Assembly: GCA_945859605.1 (NCBI GenBank)
Contig: OX243815.1
Span: 36,366,551 to 36,430,550, forward strand
Source: Lumbricus rubellus
Taxonomy: Eukaryota; Annelida; Clitellata; Crassiclitellata; Lumbricidae
Reading direction: 5' to 3'
DNA: 64,000 bases
The position numbers were made by a program, and so were the translations under genes. The notes under the pieces were generated by a model, which saw nothing but the letters and a program-made list of their open reading frames with translations, had not been told where the DNA came from and did not search any database. This document shows positions 1 to 9,679 of the stretch, one piece after another (position 1 is the first letter of the stretch; each line of letters begins with the position of its first letter).

Positions 1-4
1 AGGG

Positions 5-427
5 GGGGGGTCAATGTTGCATTATATACTTTTATGGAGGGGGGAAATTATTCTATATGCATGTTCACAACACCTATCGATTTTTCTGGAAAATTTTCAT
101 TCCTGGGGAACTCCCTCCCAGAGATGTCCAGATTAAACACTGCATTTAGTTTTACAAATACAGTATTTGTACAAGTATTAACATTAAATCAAATCATTAT
201 AATAATATTATGATTGTATCATTTATTAAAATAGTAGGCCATAGATAATATTATTATAATTAGGTAATAGTAGATTTTATCGTGGCGTATTAAAACAGTT
301 CATGTGATGAAATAATGTAGATAGTAATACTAAAATAACTAATAACTAATACAATGTTGAAATTTTTTATGGGGGGAAGTAATTTCTGGGGGAAACTTCT
401 TCCTAGAGATGACTAGATTAAACACTG
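5..427 (+). repeat. Pair of diverged direct repeats
   Basis: Two related blocks, about 5-143 and 352-427, share a CAATGTTG start, a G-run after TTTTATGG or TTTATGG, and an ending with GAGATG followed by CTAGATTAAACACTGC or CCAGATTAAACACTGC. Spacing and order are kept, with a deletion in the second copy. The AT-rich DNA between them shows nothing else. It may be an old tandem duplication or the two ends of a larger element cut by the window edge. No coding content is seen. Confidence 0.5.
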
Positions 428-821
428 CCTCCATGGCTGGCCTTTCCCCCCCTATCGACGTGAATTTTGGCTTTCTTCTGTTTCCCCCCCTGTTTTTCAC
501 TGGGCGCAAGTCGCGCCCGCCTATACATGGGATAGAAGCCCCTGGCTGTCAGTCGCTGCATGTCCTCTCCATAATACGTCTTATTCTGTTGGCCGGTTTG
601 GGGTTTGGTGTGGGGGTTGAATGATGTCACTTCTGAACTATTATAGCTCACATGAAGAGTGGAGTATTTCAGCGATAAATTCACGATCTATTGAAATAAT
701 AATAATAATAATAATAATTGACTGCATGATGTGAGACACGAACGTCGATTCAGTGAATTTCGTCGATTTCCCTCCGTCAGCAATCAATAGAAAATAGAAA
801 TACAATAACTGATCGAATGCA

Positions 822-960
822 TCCATTCATTCATTCTGAGAATTTATATAGCGCCTCTTCAAGATACCTACTCAGAGGCGCTCTCTGCACTAACTAGCCC
901 AAATGATATTAATAGTCATAGCGGGCGAAAAATAGCAGTCGAGGTCACTCCACTCGCGTG
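822..960 (-). mobile_element. SINE/LINE-B 3' tail, minus strand
   Basis: Read on the minus strand this is the 3' end shared by the SINE and LINE family B of this window, followed by an ATTC/GAAT-type tetranucleotide tail (822-838 on plus). The arms AGCGCCTC (850-857) and GAGGCGCT (875-882) are perfectly complementary across a 17-nt loop. The body beyond 895 is too diverged to assign to SINE or LINE. Confidence 0.65.
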
Positions 961-989
961 AGCAGTTGCAGTTGGCTCTTACTGCGAGA

Positions 990-1285
990 GTAGATGGGTG
1001 GATGTGTACCGTAAATGGATGGTTAGATTGATTGAATAAATGGATGGTTATAGATTGATTGGATAAATGGATGGTTAGATTGATTGAATATATGGGTGGT
1101 TTGATGGATGTCTCGGTGGATGGATGGGTGGGTGGGAATGGATGGTCAGATGGATTGGATGGATGAGTGAATGGATGGGTGGATGGTTGGATTGGTGAAT
1201 GAATTGGATGGATGGGTGGGTGGTTGGTTGGTGGGTGGATGGATGGGTGGATGGGTGTGTGGGTGACACTGGGTGTGCTGGTGTA
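990..1285 (+). repeat. GGAT/GGTG-rich minisatellite
   Basis: The first part (about 1014-1100) contains three copies of a unit close to ATGGATGGTTAGATTGATTG. It passes into a degenerate GGATGGGT array up to about 1285. Minus-strand frames rich in His, Pro and Ser over this stretch are only translations of the array. Confidence 0.85.
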
Positions 1286-1550
1286 TGGGTGCGTGACTGA
1301 AGAGCAGGTGCGGATATCGATAACTCCTCAATCGATTGATCGATCCGTAAATATAGCTTACGCATAATTGATTATGTACAATTTCATGCATTGTTTGTAT
1401 TTGAAGAGCGGATAAGAAATCTGGATGTGATGGAAAGGCGAACATTGAATTTAGCGCAATTTTTAGCCGTGAAGAACTTTCCCCGAAGAGTCTTTTAATC
1501 ATAAATTTTGTTCATTAAGTTTTTTTATCGTCAACATTAGGCCTAATGGC

Positions 1551-1583
1551 AACAACAACAGCAACAACAACAACAACAACAAT
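1551..1583 (+). repeat. (CAA)n microsatellite
   Basis: About ten CAA triplets with one CAG interruption. No coding context is seen. Confidence 0.9.
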
Positions 1584-1831
1584 ATTTATATGGCGCAGTA
1601 TAACACAGTCATGTCGTTACAAGGGCGCATTACAAAGCAGCTAGTATGCATTAGGCCTACTATGATTGATTATTATTTTGTTAGCAAAAATATTTAATGA
1701 ATGAACTCTTTAGTAAACTCATTACTAAGACTTGAAAGCAGCGTCTACGTCGGATAAATTATGTCTAGTTACCATGGATGGCATGACTACCTCACTGTAG
1801 GCTACGCTGCACATTACGTCCCTACCTGATA

Positions 1832-2047
1832 TAATATATGCCTATGCTATAATAATATAATATAATATAATATAATAATAATAATAGTAGGGCCGTTCCA
1901 GACTTTGTTTTTATGTTAGGCGCTAGATAAGTCCCAGAGGGATCCTGTATACCTCGAAGCAAAAAAAAAAATAAAATAAAATAAAATAAAATAATAATAA
2001 TATAATATAATATAATATAATATAATATAATATAATATAATATATGC
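1832..2047 (+). repeat. TATAA and AAAAT arrays flanking a short unique segment
   Basis: TATAA pentamer arrays at about 1850-1875 and 2000-2040 flank a unique segment (1886-1960) that ends in an A-run and AAAAT repeats. The phrase ATATATGCCTATGC occurs beside both arrays, so the block looks duplicated. The A-rich end could be a retroposon tail, but no internal promoter or coding sequence was found. Confidence 0.7.
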
Positions 2048-2383
2048 CTATGCCAAGTCAAACGACGACGACGATGCATCAGAAAGAAGAACTGCTTTAA
2101 GTATTTGTGGCTGTTCAGAGTTCAGTTTGATAAACGGTTATAATTTGCTGAACAGGAAGCCAGCGCACATGGGTTATAGACCCCTATTCTCAAATTATTA
2201 TATTGGATTAGGTCTATTAGTTACATGTATGGCTTTATACCAAAGAGTGTTTGACTAATTAATACATGCAGTTAGTGATGTGAGCGTGAAATATTTCATT
2301 TGAAATATTTCATTTCTGACAGTTTTTTTTAAACTATTTCAACGCCAAAAAACCGGGTTTTTTGTTTTTTTTACATCTCTAAT

Positions 2384-2617
2384 GTGCACACGGCAAAGCG
2401 AAACAGGCTGACAGCAGACAGAGCCGGAAAGTTAGTGTACCTATCCCAAAATCTGAAACTCTTAAATCCTAAGTCAAACAGTGGTACATTCCCAACGGAC
2501 ACCAATGAAAGTGATGATAAATTATGGACTCCTTGCCAGCTGCATCTGCGAGTGCTTCCTGCTCATCCTCATCTCAAGCACTTCAGATATCTACATCACC
2601 GCCACTGTCACAGTTAG
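2384..2617 (+). pseudogene. hAT transposase C-terminal fragment
   Basis: This 77-codon open frame begins with a short hAT-like tail: a basic KRNRL stretch, then DRAGKLVYLSQNL at about residues 11-23. In hAT transposases this segment ends the catalytic/dimerisation region. The upstream RNase-H-like fold and zinc finger are absent and the start is simply the first ATG after the subterminal repeat, so this is a relic, not a working gene. Residues after about 35 (PKSNSG onward) match nothing I recognise and run into the acidic GAT/GAC tract in another frame (2524-2853). Family assignment rests on motif memory plus the flanking 8-bp duplication. Confidence 0.6.
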
Positions 2618-2624
2618 AGCATCA

Positions 2625-2853
2625 GTCAGACGATGATGATAATGACAGTGGCAGCCATGCTGACAAAGATGATAACAATGATGATGATAATGATAATGAC
2701 AAAGACGGTGACAATGTCAATGATGAAGGCCATGAAAACTATGATGACAGTGACGATGCCAGTGATGATGATGACAGTGACAGCTATGATGATAGCGACA
2801 ATGATGATGTTGACGATGACAACAAAGATGATGACATGGACGATGATGAATAA
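2625..2853 (+). repeat. GAT/GAC-rich tract (poly-Asp frame)
   Basis: A degenerate GATGAT/GACAAT tract of about 230 bp inside the hAT-type element. One plus frame is almost wholly Asp, Ser and Asn; the opposite strand gives Ile/Val. It could be the decayed acidic tail of the transposase or an expanded microsatellite. The many interruptions fit old simple sequence. Confidence 0.8.
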
Positions 2854-4075
2854 CAATGAGGAAATCTTGTAACTGACAGATTTTAGCAGTATAATTACTA
2901 TTCTTCTTCTTTCTGTTCTCTGCCCTTAGGCAGGTTCAAATGTTTGACGTCTCCATTCTTCCATGTTACTATTAATGATGGTTTACTCTATCTGACTGAT
3001 AGTACTATTTATGTTTATGTTCTAAGTTCTATTCTTAGAACTTTTAGTAAAATTTTGTTTGCCGGATTATTATTGAGTCTAGTTGACATAGTATTTGTGA
3101 TTTATAATTTGTCTTCTAAAGTCACTGAAGTGTTTCGAATTCTATACGATTGACTGTGTCCTAGGCTAGCAGAATTTAGCTAAAATCACATTTATTTCAT
3201 TTATGACAAAACAAGTGATTAATAATAAATGTTAAGCATAACAATGAACAATAACATCTACTTTATTAGATCAAGCTGTAATTTCAAGTTTCAACATATA
3301 ATGTAAGCTCTAACTCTCATAGCCTAAAAGTCATTCTTAAAAACAGGTAATTAAAAATAAATTATCTCGAGGATGGTCACTCATCACTAACACAATAATG
3401 CGTATAATATGTATAATATGAGAAATAAATAAACTGTTATTATGGTTGTAATTAGTTGTAAAATGTAAAGAAAAAAATAATTTCAAATGTTTCAAAGAAA
3501 ACTGAAATATTTCAAATAAAACTGAAATATTTCATTGAAATATTTCAACGCCCCAAAAAACATGTTTTTTACATCTCTACATGCAGTAGAAACGAGTTGG
3601 AATAATCCAGACAACAGTTACTGGAAAGCAATGTAGCATTTGAGAGATAATATCCTTGTAAACATTGGACACCTAATTCATTATGCGTTTGTTACGAACA
3701 AGCATACAAATTGTGATCACTTGCATATGCTATGCAATTGGAAGCGTTATCTTTATACTTTTTTAGAAACATAGACTATTATTATGGTCGGTTTCTTGTT
3801 CTGCTGTTTCTCATGTTTCTTAAAATTCCCTTCAATCTTTCCATTCTCCGTTTGTGCATCATTTCCGTGTGTCCCATCCTGCATCTACATGTATCTCTAT
3901 CTCTATCTCTTTTTCCATTTTCTACTCAAAATCGTCTCACACCACGACGCTCTGTCTATATATACGCATGCGAACACGTCAATCGCAACCTAAGCTGCAG
4001 GTGAATAAAGCTGGTGTGAAATGTGAATGGCTTGATGGCCGACTTCACCCAACTTCATTCAGTCCACAAACAGCG

Positions 4076-4103
4076 CCTTCTTCTTCTTCGTCTTCTTCTT
4101 CTT
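4076..4103 (+). repeat. (TTC)n microsatellite
   Basis: Short CTT/TTC triplet run with one TCG interruption. Confidence 0.85.
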
Positions 4104-4599
4104 CGTTAATAGAATTATTATGAATGAACGTTGTTCTGTCAGAGGCTAATTTATGTCTCTCTGTCTCACTCTGTCGTTCCGTGTGTATGTCTGCCTGTCG
4201 ACATCTTTCAAACGTGAGCTGAAATAAATAATTTCATGAATGAATTGCGAGGTTAAAGGTGCAACGTATCTTTCATGAATCGCTCATCTCTCGAGTCTAC
4301 ATCAATAACGACGTCTATAGCTATACAGTATATACACTGTACAGTAACTCTGCATGTCTCTGTCGAAGACATATGATGATGCGCATCATCGTCACGCATG
4401 GCATGTCACGCACAGCTGCAACGGCCTCGATTCTTCAACGTCTCGTCTCGGTTGACCCCAAAGTCAACGAAGTCACGGAATGATGAATGCGTCGAGATTC
4501 AGCGATGTGAAACGACACATACAGAGTTTACAGACCCACTGCAGCTCTTCTGCTGCTGACAACCTCTAACACGTGTCACCAAATCTAGCTCTCAGACTT

Positions 4600-4834
4600 G
4601 TAATACGTACGTACACATGTATACTAGGCTATATGCGTAGAGTCCACATGTTCGTATATACGTATTTATATATGTATATATTGTATATTATGTATATATG
4701 TATTGTATATTATGTATATATGTATTGTATGTAACTATGTATGTATGTGTGTATGCATGTATGTATGTATGTATGCATGTATGCACGCATGCATGCATTT
4801 ATGTAAGCATTCATTCATTCATTCATTCATTCGT
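4600..4834 (+). repeat. TATA/TGTA/ATTC compound microsatellite
   Basis: A run of TGTATATA, then ATGT and ATGC tetramers, ending in (ATTC)n at about 4807-4832. The ATTC part is the tail of the minus-strand retroposon end that follows. Confidence 0.85.
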
Positions 4835-4915
4835 TTAGGCCTATTCATTAAAACAAATTTGAGTGGCGCCCCTTCAAGATGCCCAATCAAAAGCGCTCCC
4901 AGCCCAACCACGCCA
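4807..4915 (-). mobile_element. SINE/LINE-B 3' tail, minus strand
   Basis: Minus-strand copy of the shared 3' tail: on plus, an (ATTC)n run, then GGCGCCCCTTCAAGATGCC and AGCGCTCCCAGCCCAACCAC. The stem arms are partly decayed. DNA from 4915 to about 5262 holds only short open frames with no recognisable product. Confidence 0.6.
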
Positions 4916-5268
4916 ATATAAAATTAGACTTCAGCAGATTGTAAAAAGTTTTGGCAATAGATCTATTTCCGTAGATTAGACGCATCTCCAATGGAAATCC
5001 ATTTCAAGTGGATGGACAAAAAGCGAGAATGGGCGACGCTGCCTATTTGAGGTGCTACAGTGTCGGGGAACCAGAAGTTCCCCATTAGCAGAAAACCGAA
5101 GTACTAGACGGCCAGTTTGTCCGAGACCGAACAAAAAAGCACACTCAAGTAGACATGGGCGCTACCAAGAAGGCATCACCAGATCACAGCAGCTTTATAC
5201 TGTGAAAGATACGTCGCATGACTGGGAGCCAGTGCAGTGTGTTAGTGTCACGCATGTAGGCTATGCTG

Positions 5269-5464
5269 AGGCAAAGGCATAGGCTACTTTCGACGTCTGC
5301 ACTCGACACAGTCGATCATGAGATCTTAATCAAACGCCGCTCTTATTATCTCTTTTGGACTTGCCTCGCAGACGACACCCAAGTGACTCAGCTCTATATA
5401 CGGTATCCTTCTCCCCATGCTCTTTCTAGACCTCCATTGCTGAACTTCTCAATGTGGTCAATCT
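5269..5464 (+). mobile_element. LINE family A reverse transcriptase, part 1
   Basis: Translation gives DTVDHEIL (about 5305-5328), the region around motif A of CR1/L2-like reverse transcriptases, followed shortly by ADDTQ (5368-5382), the catalytic motif C of the same domain (usually FADD or YADD). The 13 or so intervening codons are far fewer than in an intact enzyme, so an internal deletion has removed the middle of the palm. Coding continues with LYIRYPSPHALSR before the hAT-type insertion at 5465. Dead copy. Confidence 0.75.
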
Positions 5465-6218
5465 CATGGCCGTAGACTTGGGCGGAGACTTGCGGGGGAC
5501 GAACGAGTGGCCGAAGGAAGGACGCGAGATTTTGGGCGGACGAATGGCTGAGTCGCCGACGAAATTTTCCATCTTCTTTTTGTCGACCAAAATTCATAGG
5601 CGGAAACCTGGGCGGAGACTTGAAGGGGGGGGACCAACGAGTGGCCGAAGGAAAGACGCGATATTTTTAAAAGTCATCTGGCCGAAAAGTAAAGAAAATT
5701 TTCTATTTTCAGAGCCAAAAAAGTTGATGATTTTTTTGTCATCCAGCTAAAAAAGTTTTAAAAAATCTATATTTTCACCGCCATAGTCTAAAAAATGTCT
5801 ATTTTCACCGGCAAAAATTTCTATGCCTTTTTTGGTCTTCACGCTCAATGATTGGAAAGGGGGGGGGGGAACCAATGCATGCGCCGTCCCCCAACACTTT
5901 TATTGGGAGGACCGTCCCTCTCTCCCGCTAGGTTTCCGCCCATGCCAAAATTTCTGACGATTTTTGAGTCATTCGGTCGAAATCTCCAGGAAAGAACCCC
6001 ATTTTCTCCGTAAAAAAGTTGATGACCCTTTTTTAGTCATTTGTTACAATATCTCTTTAAATTCTTCTTCTAAAATTGTGACGTCGCCAGTGTGCAATGT
6101 GTTTATGGAGTGTCCATGTCCTGACACTTAACGATTGGGGGACAAATGCGTGGACCGTCCCCCCCCAACACATTCAGTGAGGGGACCGTCCCTCTGTTCT
6201 CCTAAGTCTCCGCCCATG
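5465..6218. mobile_element. hAT-type MITE (outer, nested host)
   Basis: Flanked by the 8-bp duplication GTCAATCT (5457-5464 and 6219-6226). Terminal inverted repeats are CATGGCCGTAGACTTGGG on the left and CATGGGCGGAGACTTAGG on the right read in reverse, 15 of 18 matching. It splits the LINE-A reverse transcriptase: the frame stops at 5464 and resumes after 6226. It contains a second, related element at 5595-5944. No transposase is encoded. Confidence 0.88.
5595..5944. mobile_element. hAT-type MITE (inner, nested)
   Basis: Flanked by a perfect 8-bp duplication CCAAAATT (5587-5594 and 5945-5952). Terminal inverted repeats CATAGGCGGAAACCT and, reversed from the right, CATGGGCGGAAACCT differ at one base. 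Subterminal sequence (GGGCGGAGACTTG, then a G-run and CAACGAGTGGCCGAAGG) is close to that of the host element, so the two belong to one family. Length 350 bp, non-coding. Confidence 0.88.
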
Positions 6219-6226
6219 GTCAATCT

Positions 6227-6295
6227 AATCTCTCAATGGATGTCGTCCAAACTCCTCTGCCTCAATCCTTCAAAACAGGGTTAATTATTCTGGGC
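6227..6295 (+). mobile_element. LINE family A reverse transcriptase, part 2
   Basis: Translation reads SQWMSSKLLCLNPSK, the segment just C-terminal to motif C in CR1/L2-like reverse transcriptases, followed by a decayed KTE-type motif. It is the continuation of the fragment ending at 5464. The same segment, in another LINE-A copy, is the source of the 21-bp array at 15.2-16.4 kb. Confidence 0.75.
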
Positions 6296-7106
6296 CATAG
6301 ATGTAAAAAAACGTTGAAAATTAAATAAAAAACGGAAAAACGTCGGTTTTTAAAATAAAAAAAACGACAAAAATCGGAAACGGAAATGATTTGCCTTTGT
6401 TACATCCGAAACCTCATTTTAGGCTAAAAACCTTGCTTAGGCCTAGTTTATGCAATTTTTTCTTATTCTGTAAATAGGCCTAACACAACTTCATTATTAT
6501 GCCAGAATTAATTGGTATGAGTAGCCTAACATGAATCTACCACCGTTATTTTTTCTTCTAACTTTGGTTTAATAAGAAATCCAGAAAAATTAAAGGTGTT
6601 GAAACCTTTTCAAATTTAAATTATTGTAACCGTAAGTCCACATAAGTTCATATGCTGATCGACATAGGCCTATTAGGCTAACGCAATTAAAATCTGATCA
6701 GAAGCAAAGACCTTAGATGTGTAGCCTACTAAAATTTAAACGGTTGTATTGTTAGGCTACATTTGTACTTAAAATTGTTACTTATAAATATTAATTATAG
6801 GTCAAATTTTTTTATAGCAAAATAACTCTTACAATTTTCATTTCTTGTAGGGGCCTACTACATGTAGGCTATTTCTCAAATGATGACTTAAACAATTAGA
6901 ACCTATAGACTATACATATTGACACGATAGTTAGCTGAATACTATATAGCCTAGTACGGTGAAAACGTATGGAATATCAGACAAAACTTAAATTAAAGAA
7001 AATAATAATAGACAGTAAATAAATAGATCTAAAATTCTAAATAAAGTTAGGCCTATACATGAAAAATAAAAACGATGCGAAAAATAAAAAACCTTTTACA
7101 ACTATG
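6296..7106. mobile_element. hAT-type MITE with A-rich subterminal motifs
   Basis: Inverted ends CATAGATGTAAAA and, reversed from the right, CATAGTTGTAAAA. Flanks TTCTGGGC (6288-6295) and TTCTAGGC (7107-7114) are an 8-bp duplication with one mismatch. AAATAAAAAACG-like motifs lie near both ends in the same orientation. Removing the element and one duplication restores the LINE-A reading frame. Related copies lie at 13636-14066 and 30579-30713. The middle is AT-rich, contains several TAGGCCTA words and encodes nothing recognisable. Confidence 0.82.
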
Positions 7107-7114
7107 TTCTAGGC

Positions 7115-7265
7115 CTTCCTGGCCAAATCAAGAAAATCCCTGACCCTTCAATACAATTATAGTCTTATCGACTAACTCTTCATCTCTTACCTTTACTTCA
7201 CCCCGAGCCGGGATGATTTGGAAAGGAGATGTGCTCCTTCCCATTGTCTTTGGAATTTTACAACG
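7115..7265 (+). mobile_element. LINE family A reverse transcriptase, part 3
   Basis: Frame resumes after the insertion with PGQIKKIPDPSIQL, matching the order of segments in the second LINE-A copy (KIPDL at about 16478-16492). It decays after about 7265. The next part (7265-7450) is G- and C-run-rich and resembles the ends of other transposons (GGCGCTATAGGGGGAGGC), but no matching pair of ends was found. Confidence 0.65.
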
Positions 7266-7790
7266 CAGTGGAAGCATTTTAGGCAGTAGCGGCGCTATAG
7301 GGGGAGGCTACGGGGCTAAGCCCTCCCAAAAGTGGCCATCCGTTTTTTACTCATGCAAAAATAAAATATTTCCACGATTAGCCCCCAGTGGCCCCCCACC
7401 CATAGTCCTACTCGTTCGCAGCCGAACCATCACCGTTCTCAGGACAAAGAGGTGACCTTGCATAGACCGAGGCCTTGTCTAGGCTAGCCTACTCGACAGT
7501 AATTTGCTTTCTTTTCTTTTCGTAATTAGGCTAGGCCTATAATTTCTTTACCGCAGTTATTACTGACTTCTTAAGCTTAAGCTACCATGAAATTTAGATA
7601 AGACCATTAAGACGTAGGCCTAATTATCAACGACCTCATATACAGTGTATACAAATTCAGGATAGACGCGCTTTGAAGGCTGCTGTTAGCGCCTTTGTAT
7701 TGCAGGCCATATCTGTTCTGTTAATAGGCCTAGCCTACATGTAGGCTAAGGTCTATTCAAAATTTTTGATTTGTGATTTCACCAAGTCAT
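7266..7790. other. No gene; possible transposon fragment
   Basis: 7270-7420 has opposed G-rich and C-rich segments that look like a truncated transposon, without a clear duplication. The remainder is AT-rich with several TAGGCCTA words and no credible open frame. Confidence 0.5.
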
Positions 7791-7945
7791 TTCACCAACA
7801 CATTTGGAATGATCTGCCTCCAGAATTCCGATCTTTTCCAGTTTCTGCAGCGTCATTACTAATCACACATCGTCATCTTCCTCGGGCTCCTCTATCCATC
7901 ACACTTAATTCGAGCGGGCTCTTCATACGAAACTAAAGTTGCACC
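7791..7945 (+). mobile_element. LINE family A C-terminal segment
   Basis: Translation includes WNDLPPEFRSF and then LPRAPLSITLNSS. In CR1/L2-type LINEs the C-terminal domain carries a W-N-x-L-P motif. A comparable but poorer segment (LHDLPPDSTLFS) lies at about 17058-17095 in the other LINE-A copy. Interrupted and non-functional. 7945-8300 shows no feature beyond a C-run at 8099-8110. Confidence 0.65.
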
Positions 7946-8304
7946 TTTTCAAGAACTCTCACCCTGTCTGATCTGATCGTTCACCAGGGTGAGAATTGTC
8001 AGAGGTTGGAGGTTTCAACCCCCCAGTCTTTCTTAGAGCCCCATAGTAGGCCTAAAGTGTGTTTTCAAACGCCAATTCCAAGTGGATAATGGTCCAACCC
8101 CCCCCCCCCAGTTATTTTTCCACAATTCTTACACTGCCCTTCACCTTCCAATTCCTGATCCAGACGACACCCGCCTTAGATCTAGTAGCTGTTCCGCCAC
8201 TCTGATCCTATGGTAAAGTAAATATAGGCCTATACAAGTAATGTCAAGTATACATGTAGGCCTATAATATATCTGTGTGAGCTTTGCTTCCTCCTTTCCA
8301 CTTG

Positions 8305-8485
8305 CATAGGCCATTAAGCCGCGGCGTAATGCGCTCCATGGTTCTCTGTAGTTGGTCCAACAACCTGGAATGGACTTCCCTTGACTAGGCCTACGTGACA
8401 CCTCCCAAGCTGTTCTCAATTTCACAAACTGTTGATCTCGGCCGGGAGCGCCTCTGAGTAGGAACCTCTAAGGGCGCTATACAAA

Positions 8486-8517
<32 letters not shown>

Positions 8518-8519
8518 AT
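8305..8519 (+). mobile_element. LINE family B 3' end
   Basis: Translation gives FSVVGPTTWNGLP (about 8341-8379), the conserved C-terminal motif of L2/CR1-like LINE proteins, in the same frame up to GSASE just before a stop. The 3' untranslated tail follows: GGGAGCGCCTCTGAGTAGG, then GGGCGCTATACAAA and a (GATT)n tail at 8490-8517. The arms AGCGCC and GGCGCT are complementary. This is the clearest link between coding LINE sequence and the tail shared with the SINE. Confidence 0.8.
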
Positions 8520-8520
8520 A

Positions 8521-8690
8521 CCCGGACCACCGTGAACTACTCTTACAGACAACCCTTTTGACTCAACGCAGAGCTCGTAAATAAGCTGGTGCCCGGTGCT
8601 TGGCTTTCGAGTAGGTCTAGGCCTAGCGCTTTAGAAGTTCGGAGATTACGATTACGACTACGACTACGATTTATGTTCTTGCGAATTGTT
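8521..8690 (+). repeat. SINE-like repeat 2, copy a
   Basis: Fullest copy of a short repeat: GTGAACTACTC near the start, ACAACCCTTTTGACTCAACG, GAGCTCGTAAATAAGCTGG, GTGCTTGGCTTTCGAGTAG, GCGCTTTAGAAGTT and a (GATTAC)n-like tail at 8644-8675. Other copies lie at 9260-9302 plus 12116-12142 (minus), 35541-35600 and 51456-51465 plus 52278-52380. The hexanucleotide tail suggests a retroposon; no RNA polymerase III promoter was identified. Confidence 0.65.
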
Positions 8691-9259
8691 TAAATTGCAT
8701 GGTTGTGGGCCTACACTGTAGGCCTAACCGGTTGCTGTCTGTCAACCGGATTGTTCAATAATGGGAAAAAGACGAAAAGCGATGATTTTCATACATGATG
8801 CATTGATGCTTCACACAGTATTCGCACGATGGCGCGGTTTGTGTTCATCGCAAAATAATTTATGTTTACATTAGAATCGTGGAACATGCGGACAACTGTA
8901 GTCTATGCTTTGCAAAGTTTTGTAACTTTTGTTATTTAACTTATTTTGTGCAATGTAAAAATAAACAAGTAAGTTAGAAAACCGTTATGTGTAAGGTATT
9001 AATTTCAGTTAGAAGAGTCGTAGTTTCGATTGTTTTAATTTTAATTAGGCCTTCTGATAAAGTTTGATATGTAGACTTAGTCGAGTCTACATTCTTGCGC
9101 GCCAAACACTCGAAGACGCCAATCATTATAATTCTACTGAGCGAAACTGTTGATTCTAGGTGTATTGATAATAATCAAATACTCCCAGTACATGTTGATT
9201 GTATCAGACGGAATCATCGAATGAAGTAAAGTGCCCACCTTTCATTTCCATTTTCCAAA

Positions 9260-9302
9260 CTTCTGAAGCGCTACTCGAAAGCCAAGCACCAGGCACCAGC
9301 TT
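9260..9302 (-). repeat. SINE-like repeat 2, copy b (split by transposon)
   Basis: Minus-strand copy whose other part lies at 12116-12142. It is split by the element 9303-12115 with duplication ACCAGCTT, so the insertion is younger than this repeat. Confidence 0.7.
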
Positions 9303-9679
9303 CATGGGTGCCCGCAGAAATTTTTGCAGGGGGGGGGGGGCAAAAAAATTTCGGTGGTCACTGCAGTTACCATAAATGTTTTAGTAACAAGAGCTTGAAA
9401 AATGCAAAGCTGGAAATTAAGAGTACGAGTATTTTTCAATGAGGTTTCTTAATGCAAAACTTTTTCAGTTTCATTTTGTGTATCAGCTTTAATATGAATA
9501 ATTTATTTAGTGCGAAGAAAATAATAAAAATAAAAAGTAGATGTTAAATGTGGGTTCCTGAAGCGGCACTGTAATATTATAAGTCCATTGAATGAATGAA
9601 TAAGTGAACAAAAAACAGGTGTCAGTTTTCAAGGTGCAAGTGTTCCTCTAGCTAGCCTACTTCTATTGATAGCCTACTT

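Larger units (their letters stand above)
2272..3578 (+). mobile_element. hAT-type element with transposase C-terminal remnant
   Basis: The element is flanked by a perfect 8-bp duplication, ACATGCAG (2264-2271 and 3579-3586), the length typical of hAT transposons. Ends are related inverted repeats: TAGTGATGT on the left, and AGAGATGT when the right end is read on the minus strand. Both ends also carry a direct subterminal repeat: A/T-rich GAAATATTTC motifs, then AACGCC, an A-run, a T-run and ACATCTCTA (about 2290-2379 and 3485-3579). Just inside the left copy an open frame reads KRNRLTADRAGKLVYLSQNL (about 2396-2455), which resembles the end of hAT transposases that follows the dimerisation domain. 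The rest of the transposase is missing, so the copy is non-autonomous. The next 230 bp is a GAT/GAC-rich stretch. Confidence 0.8.

Noticed and set aside
2524..2853. Acidic Asp/Ser-rich protein of 109 codons
   Set aside because: Low-complexity GAT/GAC tract within a decayed transposon; comparable frames are open on the other strand.
5465..6218. A single long palindromic transposon instead of two nested ones
   Set aside because: Each pair of ends has its own 8-bp flanking duplication (GTCAATCT and CCAAAATT), which requires two insertions.
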